From Agrypnia vestita (Eukaryota > Arthropoda > Insecta > Trichoptera > Phryganeidae), in assembly GCA_016648135.1 (NCBI GenBank), contig JADDOH010000476.1, positions 186,001-250,000 of the forward strand: a DNA stretch of 64,000 nt. The letters are read 5' to 3'. Position numbers and translations under genes: made by a program. Numbering within the stretch: the first letter of the stretch is position 1; every line of letters begins with the position of its first letter. The notes under the pieces are model-generated. The model searched no databases. It saw only the letters and a program-made list of their open reading frames with translations, and was not told the origin of the DNA. Shown in pieces: positions 52,701-61,700 of the stretch.

Positions 52701-55700
52701 GGATGGAGGTTGAGCGCATCGGATGAAAGGAACATCAACCCCTTGTTTTGGATCCGAAAGCTGGTCTCACTCTCACAGCCGAGACGAAAGCCGGACATGA
52801 AAGAACTATTTGTGACGACAGCAGGTGAAGTAAAGCCAGCTTCACGGACAATGATAGGTGGTTGGATCAAGTCAATCCTAAGAGAGGCTGGAGTGGAAGC
52901 AACGCCAGGAAGTGTTCGTTCTGCTGTGGCTTCGTTGAATTGGCTGGAAAACTACCCGATAGAGGAGATCTTGTCAAGGGGAAACTGGCAGAGTGAAATC
53001 ACCTTCCGAAAATTCTACCAAAGAGAGATAGTAGATAACCCCAAGCAACAATGCCCCCAGAGCTCATTAGCGCCTCTCTTTACGCCAATATAGGCAGTCA
53101 CATATAACGTCGAACCACTAGGTCACCAGGTGATAACAAACAGATCTCTCATAATGGATTCCAGGCGTCGAGACGGAACACAAAATAAAAGAATTTTACC
53201 TTCCATTAAAATTCCTATTTTGTTTCCCTCGACGCCTGGAATCCAGGTAATCCCTACCTGGTGCATTATGAGTCATATGAAAGAAAAACCGTTGCGCCGA
53301 CGCAACCGGAAACAGGGATACCAGCGGGAATAAATTGTGTCGCAAACAGGGAATCAGAGGGGGTAGGAACGCGTGTGAAAGTGCCGAAACAGCAGGCTGT
53401 TCTCTCATAATGGATTCCAGGCGTCGAGGGAAACAAAATAGGAATTTTAATGGAAGGTAAAATTCTTTTATTATTTGCTGGTCCCTTGAAAAATGTATTA
53501 AGATTTGTATTTATATTATTTATTTTATATATGTACTTTTTTCTGCATCAGAGAATTTTTTTTCATTTTAAGTGGTTCTTATTTCATGTTAATAGATTTT
53601 AAAGGTTTCGATAGCATTTTGTCGGGACCAGAATATTTTTCCATATAAACTAACTGTGTTACTGTTAAGAGCAAATGATATATTACGATAAAAACTTACC
53701 AAAATTTGGTGACGCTTTCTTAACAGTGAGCAAGAGTGCCGGCTCTCCACAATTACACACAACTAGATTGTCGTCTTCGTTGGAAAGTTGTGAGGAACTC
53801 CATCCAGAAGCGCTTCCTCTTGTGCCCCCCCTCCCCCTTCCTCTGCCTCTTGCACCGGAACCTCCTTGTCGATCTTCATTAGATTCTGAAGAACTCCAAC
53901 CAGATGTACGACCTCCGCCTCTTGAAGAAAAACTATTTCCTCTTCCTCCTAAGCTTGAATCTCCCCGCCCATCAAACTGGTTTCTACTGTTATATCCACT
54001 GTCGTTAGTACCACCAAACCAACCGACACCATGATCAGTACTCAGAGTCTGATTGGTGTTTTGACCACTAGATGAATCATTTCGACTCGACCAGTTTGTA
54101 TTTGTTGATGTATTAGTATTATTGCGTTGCACATTTGTGGTACTTCTACTAGAACCGGTATTGTTTTGACTGAACACTCTCGATGTAGAACTTGGGAAGC
54201 CACTGTCTGAAGTCACATTGCCTGCGACTTGTGATGTGTTTGGTTGAACAGAACCAATGGAAATGTTTAAAATTTCTAAAATGCTTGGATCGCATCCACC
54301 GATGCAGCAGATGTGAGGAGATGGATACAAGTGGTTGAGAGATCTTCCTTTCCAAATAATTTCCAATTTTTTATATGATGGTCCACACTACAAGAAAAAT
54401 GGTAAAAGTACAATTTATATAAAAAAGAATTTAAAAGATATCTGTACGTTTGTTAAGGTTTTAAATGTCAGATTAATATTTTTTGATATTAATTAATTAA
54501 AAAATATCAGTTTAATAAGCTTAAACACTTCCAAAGAATTATTAATACCACAATAAGATAACCAACAATTGTCCAAATGACATGTAATATTACAATTACG
54601 TAATATTACTTTAAAAAACTATTACAAATTAAAATACATGTACAGTGAAAATAAAGGATTGGTGATTTCAATATTCTTATATATTATTTACACTTGACAT
54701 GTAATTTTGCATTTTAAGGCTGGACATTCACTGCAAATATATATTTCAGCGTTTTTTTCGAAAATGTGGGTTTTTATTTTTAATTTATATCAAAATGTAG
54801 GTATATGTAAGACTAAATTTTTTTTAAGGCGATAACTTAAACAGAATCTTTTGAAAAATCAGTCCGCTGTATGCTACAGCTGGGAGCGGACGTCTTTCTA
54901 TAGAGGTTTTACTTTGTTAATGAAAAAAATTAACTATAAAAAGTATTTCTATGTAAAATTTGACTAAGAGTAATATTATATTATTCCGTCAAGAGAATTT
55001 GAGTTTTTCCCCGACAATAAGGTTTTTGGATAAATTTATATGAATTTGTCAGTTATGTCGTAATTTTCAATGTACATTTTTTTTCTCGTCATAATAATAG
55101 AATGGCAACCTTGTATGTAAGAGCCGCACATGTGTCGCAGTCACAGCAACACTTGTACTTAGGTGAGAAACGAAGATAAGTGGAAAACGTACTAAGCCTA
55201 TCCTTTGAACATATTAAACGTAAACCTAAGAAAATATCCTATTTGTATGAGATTTTTGGGAATGAAGAACTTGGCGGGTAAACTTACCAAGTGAGTTTCA
55301 CAGTATTCTCCGGAACACCACCACTATTTTAACAATTTTCTCAATTGCATATAATTGCTCAAATGCAACAACACTGTACAGTTAAGTCAGGGTTCGAGGA
55401 TATATATCATGATATATATCACAATATATATTTTTATTTTTATTATTTTTTATTTATTTATTTGAATTGAAGCTTACAATGCATGAAGATGTTTTACAAA
55501 GTAAAAGATTAAAGCGTTTGAATAAAATCTGCTCCATACATCTATTAGTTGCACATATATCACAATATTTATGGCTTGATTTTTATTTTCGATATATATC
55601 CAAAAAAAACTTTCTGCAGTCGTTAATATATGGCGCTAGTTGCATTTTTAAAAAAATGCTACACGTTATTTTTTTTAAATATCTGCAGTCGTTGCTAGAT

Positions 55701-58700
55701 GGCGCTAGTTGTATTTTTAAAAGTGGTACATACCACTTCACACGAAGCATCCATTACTCTAATTTTATCTACTACTCCAGGAAACCACGCTGCATTCCTG
55801 CACTGAGGATATCCCATACAGCTTATAAATTGTCCTTGTCCATCTTTCTTGGTACGAAGCGTCATGTCTGATTTACACTTAGGGCATTTCATAACTGGAA
55901 AGAAACATATTTTGCTTAAATGTAATAGTGACTCTAATTTTACATTCTTTTTGAGGACTGCGCTAAAATGTTGTAATGCAGGAGAGTGTAAGTTGAGGAT
56001 AGTTTTGTGAATACAGTAGAACTCCGTCAATTTGAAGTCTAAGATACCAAAAACAAATTTTAATCGCGATGCGTTTCGCAATTTGAATTTCGAAATTCGC
56101 CAAAAATTGTAAAACTCATGAAAAAACTGATTTTTTCATACTTTTCATGAAATCATTAAAAAAACACAATATTTAAAGATCGCGAAATTTCTATTCTTAA
56201 AGTAGGTATGTACATATTGACATATTTGCTGTTTTCACATTTTGGGACTTTCGTATTTTAAAAATTTCAAATTATGGCGAATTTAGAATTATCGGGGTTC
56301 TGTATATAAACTTACAGTTATGTATTTGTAAACTTTCCCAAATTCAACATAAATATATAATTCTTTTCCTAATAATTTTCTCGGCATTTTGTAATGTATT
56401 TTTCATCTCCACTGCTACTGACAATTTCGGAATCACCTTTTGTTTTTTCACGGAGTGTGCGGTATTTTAATAATTATGTTTTGATTACTGTTAGTACTTT
56501 GAATATTTTTTCATTAATCTTTTTGCCACAATGATAGAAGTACTGACTTTTTTCAGGTGGTTTATTTTTAAATATTATAACAGAACTGTTACAGAGATGG
56601 AAAAAATGATCCTAGTCTGTTTTTTAGCGAATTTGAATAACAGTCACATTCGTTTGAAACATCGGTCAGAAAGGTCATATACACATGGCAGGATATCCAA
56701 GAAGAAAACATTAATTTGTTGATGCTTTTTTACTTAAAAGGAGAAGAAAATCAATATTGGCCAGATGTATGAAAAGATATTGATTTAATGACCAAATTCC
56801 AGTTTTAGTAATCTTCTCATTTTGGTAGCACATAATTTTATTTATTTGGCCAAAAAAAATGTGAAAAATCTTGAATTTACCAGTTTTATTGAAATCAGGG
56901 TTGGCTGCATTATTCTCATCTGCTGCTAACGGCTGCTGGTTAAACCTTTCACTTAGTGCTTGATCTATTTTATTTGCCTCATCTGTGACCGTCACAAACA
57001 CTTCTCTGTATCTGGATATCTGTGAAATAAATCTGTATATACAGGGTGTACCAGAGCTAGCAGCAGAAACTTGGCAGGTAGATTCCTGACTATGTTATGA
57101 GTCTAAAATGTTCAAGCAACCATGACCTAATATATCAATAGTTATAGAGATATGCAATATCAAAATTTGCATTTTTTTTCAATATTTCTTACTTATTTTT
57201 TGCAAAAAGTTGAACTATCATTACAGTAACTTATGTGATTATGAAAAATTCATTCGCTTTAATACAAATCGAATAAAATGATAAAAACCTTGCAAAAATT
57301 GAAAAAAGTTTTTTTCAGAAAATATTGGCGAATATAACAAATGCAAAAGTCTAGAAAAGCAGCCAAGACTGACATTTGCTGCATCCCAAAAAAGTAATTC
57401 AATTTCTAATAACATCTTGATTTTTTACCCATGGCACTATAGAGACAGGTCTGTTGGAAGTATAATTTTTTTATTAGAATATAATAGAACCTAGATTTGT
57501 TTCATTATTTATTGTATAGCGAATGAAATAATATTAATCATATCTTAATAATAATAAATTTGAGTAGCTTGTTGATGTAGTGGTTATGACTCTCGCCTAG
57601 TGATCCAGTGGTTGGTGGTTTGGATTCCAGGATTCTAGGATACCAGCAAATAAGTCCTAGTTTCATAACACAAGAGTTAAGCTTAATTTGAAAATAGTGA
57701 GAATATTGATGTGAAGCATATTCCTTGTTTGTTTGTTGTTTAAAAAAAAGTTTTAAAAAATGACTGTCGATGCTGAAACTATTAGGTGAAGAAATTAAAT
57801 TTTGATTGAAAATTGACAATATATTTTATTATATTAATGATATAACCACCGAGGAATTTCGGAAAGTTTTAAAAATGGTGTAATATTAGGTCCTTACATA
57901 TGAAATTGGCGTTTAGTATGGGAGGAACATAAAGCCGATTTTTTTTTATTATGATATATTTATTTAATCAAAGTATGTACCATTGCTATCTATGCACTTT
58001 TGCCATCTCATAGGTAGTTCATCGATCCCTTTACTAAAAAAACCATTCGGACGGGAATCAATAAAATCTTTGAAGGCGGTTTGGACTGCCCCATCGGAGT
58101 TGAATTTTTTCCTTTGCAAGAAGTTATCCAAATTTCGAAAAAAATGGTAATCTGTTGGGGCAAGGTCCGGAGAGTACGGTGGATGTCTTAGACATTCCAA
58201 TTGAAGCTCCTCTAATTTGGTAGCCGTCTGTTGTGCAGTGTGTGGTCTAGCGTTATCATGAAGCAGCAGTGGCCTAGAGCGATTAACCAGCCTCGGTTGT
58301 TTAGCAGCTAGCTTTTCCATCATGGTTTGCAGTTGCTGACAATAGACATCTGCCGTAATCGTCTGGCCAGATTTAAGAAAGCTGTAGTGAACGACACCAG
58401 CACTAGTCACCAAACGCTCACAAGTAACTTTTTTGGAGTCAATTTTCGCTTGGGGCATGGTTTGGCTGGTTCGGCAGGGTTCAGCCATTGCGATGAGCGC
58501 TTCCGATTATCGTACAGGATCCACTTTTCATCACAGGTAATGATTCGATTTAAAATCCCTTCATTATGTGCCGGTTGAGTAATGCAACGCAGCAGTCAAC
58601 GCGCGTTTGTTGATTTGCTTCACTCAATTCGTGAGGTACCCACCTTTCAAGCTTTTTCACCTTACCAATTTGCTTCAAGTGGATTAAAACAGTTTTATCA

Positions 58701-61700
58701 CTAACACCGCAGCCTGCAGCTAACTCGGATGTGGTTTGCGATGGGTCCGCTTCCACAATAGCCTTCAATTCTTCATTATGAACTTTGGTCTCCGGCCGTC
58801 CACGGGGCTTGTTCTGCAGGTCGAAATTTCCAGAACGAAAACGTTGGAACCAAAAACGCACTGTGTTTTCTTTTGCGGCACCGTCGCCATACACATCATT
58901 AATCCTTCGAGCCGTTTCTGCAGCACTGGTACCACGGTGGAACTCGTACTCGTAAATAACGCGATATTTCAAGTTTTTCATTTTGTAAACTGAGTGACGC
59001 AAATAAAAAAACAATTGAGGAAAAAACAAATGAATTATAATTTTCAAAACACAAATACATGAGTAAATTGCTGTATAAATTTGGATTTGGAATTCCTAAC
59101 CAAAGAGAAGATATTTGAGATCAAATTTGCCAGTACGGCAAAACGTCAATTTCATATGTAAGGACCTAATAATAATTTTTATCAATATGATAAATTTGCA
59201 TTAAATTTTAAAAAATAACACACTGCGCTCGGTGTAAACAACCGATAGCACGTGTCAGCTGACATCAAGTGTATAGTATTTCTGTTTAGCGTGAAGCAGT
59301 CATATGACTTTATCTCTTTCTTGCATAGATATCTCTCATTGATGTGTATCGGTATACGACATATTCTTGAAGTGCCATGACCAAAAATTACATTATTATG
59401 CTAACGCTAAGGATATTTTTTAAATCAATGAGCTTAATAAGTTAAGCATATACAGCAACCCGATCAAAATCGGTGCACAACATTTACACTATTAAAGAAC
59501 TGGGAAAACTTTAACAATCTGACCTGTTGTGCCAAAACATCTTGCGGTCTCTTTCTCCCCTCACAGATCTCTTTTAGATCAGCCTCCAGCGCAGCCCGCA
59601 GGTGGGGCTTGGAAAAGCTGAGGCCCATAGCATCGTATCCCTCCACCAGACCCATGCCCAGCAGTCCCGGCACAAAGTGTATATTGTCAGCCAGAGCCAC
59701 GTACGACCGATTCTTTATTGTTTCAATGTGGTCGGCATGCGTTGCATCAGTGCCTATCAATAATGTGCATGAAAGTAAACTCAGCATTATCATTATTTTT
59801 TAAAATAATGTATGTATATGTAAATGATATATGTTTCTTTTTTAATTTTAGAGGAATTTAAAAATAATTTTTTATTACCAATTTCATGTTTTTCCATTAG
59901 TGCTATGAGATCTGCCTCCGTCAATAGATTGGGAGCTGAAGTCTGTCCATCAATTATATCCATCTGCGTGGGTAGAAATGTTTGACCTTCCTATAAATTT
60001 GAATTTATTACAGTAATAGCTTGTTGATGTGGTGGTCATGATGTTTGCCTAGTGATTTGGTGATCGGTGGTTCGAGTCCCATTCCAGGACACCAGCAAGT
60101 TAGTCCTATTTTCATAGCACAGGCTTTTGGCTTAGTTTGAGAATAGTAAGAATATTGATGCGACATGTATTTCGTGTTCGCATCTCTATTAAAAAAAAAA
60201 AAAATAGTAATAACAACCAGCATTCTAAGTGGTGGTCGTTTCGCCATATCATCTGTAGGCTTTACAACCCCTGGAGGAGAGTCCTGGTCTCCTCAAGAGT
60301 CTTCCTCCACTTTCGCGTTTCGCAATATACGACTTACTAAATGAAAGATCAATGTGATTAGAGAATTGTCCATTAAAAAAAATTAAAGATTAGATTTATT
60401 AAGCATGATCTATCTTGAAGCTACCCTAAATAGAAACCAGTGAATGATGAAGTAATTTCTGACGTAGGTACCAAAATGGGCGGAGAAAAATTCAAAGAAG
60501 CCTTTAAACTATTATATGATATAAATAAATGTTCGGAAGAAGAGAAAATTCCTGATGCCTGGCAAAATACAAAAGTGGAACTTCTATTTAAAAAAAAGTG
60601 ACGGTGACAATCTTGAGAACTATCAGCCAATAAGATTGCTTTCACACCTCTATTGCCAAAAAAATTAACAAATTGATTAACACAAAAATTCAACAAATAT
60701 CAGCCTACAGAACAGGCTGGATTTCATCAGGGGTATAGAACTAGAGACCACATAAAACTCCAAATTGCTTATCAAAAATTTAATGAAATACAACATTCAC
60801 TTTTTTATCAACTACCGAAAGGCGTTTGACTTAATTGAGACGTGGGCAATCACACAAAGTCTGGAAAATGCAAGAATTGATTCAAGATAATATATGAAAT
60901 TGATGAGGTTTCTTTATGCAAACGAAACCAGGGGTGTGATGATAAATGAAAATACAGAGACGAACAAATATCAAGATTCAAAAAGGTGTCAGACAGGGAG
61001 ATACTTAATCACTAAAACTACTCACTCTAGCTCTGGAAGATAATTTCAAAACCCTAACCACTTCCCGGGCGCGCGCTCACATGAGGGAATAAATTGTGTA
61101 CCAGTTCAGGCAAGTGCACACATATATGCACTCCAACTTGTATTGAAAAATAATATTATTAAAAAAAAAAAAAAAATTACGTTATATTTTGTTTATCATT
61201 TGCTGATAGATCTGAAATTTAATTTATTAATCAATTGGTTTGAAGCTTAAATGATTGGGGTCGGTTGTATCAACATGGATTATAGTTTATTGAAATGAAA
61301 AGAAATGTTTTCGTTTACCAAAAACATGTAAAAAAAATTCACTCGGATGATTGAAAAAATAAACGGCACTCATCTGAGTCGCCTCAGGTTTGCAGATGAC
61401 ATGGACATGAATGGACCGAAGATTATGATCAAGCATCTAAGAGAGCAGGACTAGAGATGAATATAAAAAAAACACAGATTCTTATTTCTGCAAACAAATA
61501 TCGTAATATTCTGTGTATAGTTTTCTGGGATATTCTGCCGTGTATACGTGACCTCTCTGGCCAACGTTTCGGATCCCATTGCAGAGTCCATCTACACGGC
61601 AGAATATCCCAGAAAACTATACACAGAAGATTCTGAACAGCGGTGAAAACCTAAGGACATTTTAAAATATCGTAATACATAGATGGAAATAAAAAAAAAT

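Larger units (their letters stand above)
49978..53470 (+). mobile_element. DIRS-like tyrosine-recombinase retroelement, degraded
   Basis: GC-rich retroelement with reverse transcriptase (PIFNLKALNAF, VKIDLTQAYFHLP, CLPFGLSSAPRMF, and YLDD in VVYLDDFLLA), RNase H (TTDAADAGWGG, QTDNKTVVTYIN) and a downstream tyrosine recombinase. The combination of a YLDD polymerase with a tyrosine recombinase, and no aspartic protease or DDE integrase, is diagnostic of DIRS-type elements. A gag-like part is absent on the left. The right end has complementary inverted repeats (separate entry). Breaks: a 112-bp tandem duplication shifts frame after the polymerase, a TGA at 51735-51737 follows RNase H, and a shift lies near 52500-52530 in the recombinase. 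Confidence 0.88.
48555..53510. mobile_element. pogo-like element, copy 2, split by the DIRS-like element
   Basis: The left end CAGTGAAACTCGCTTAATA with TA matches copy 1 (43720) and the similarity runs to about 49977 (GAGAAATAAAATAAAA). After the DIRS-like insertion a remnant of the right part resumes at about 53470 (ATTTGCTGGTCCCTTGAAAA) but its final terminus is lost. About 1.2 kb present in copy 1 is missing here. Both copies carry the nested GGCCAGCGCC palindrome. Confidence 0.7.

Noticed and set aside
49978..53470. Retrovirus or Gypsy-type LTR element
   Set aside because: No aspartic protease, no DDE integrase and no LTRs; YLDD polymerase and tyrosine recombinase point to DIRS.
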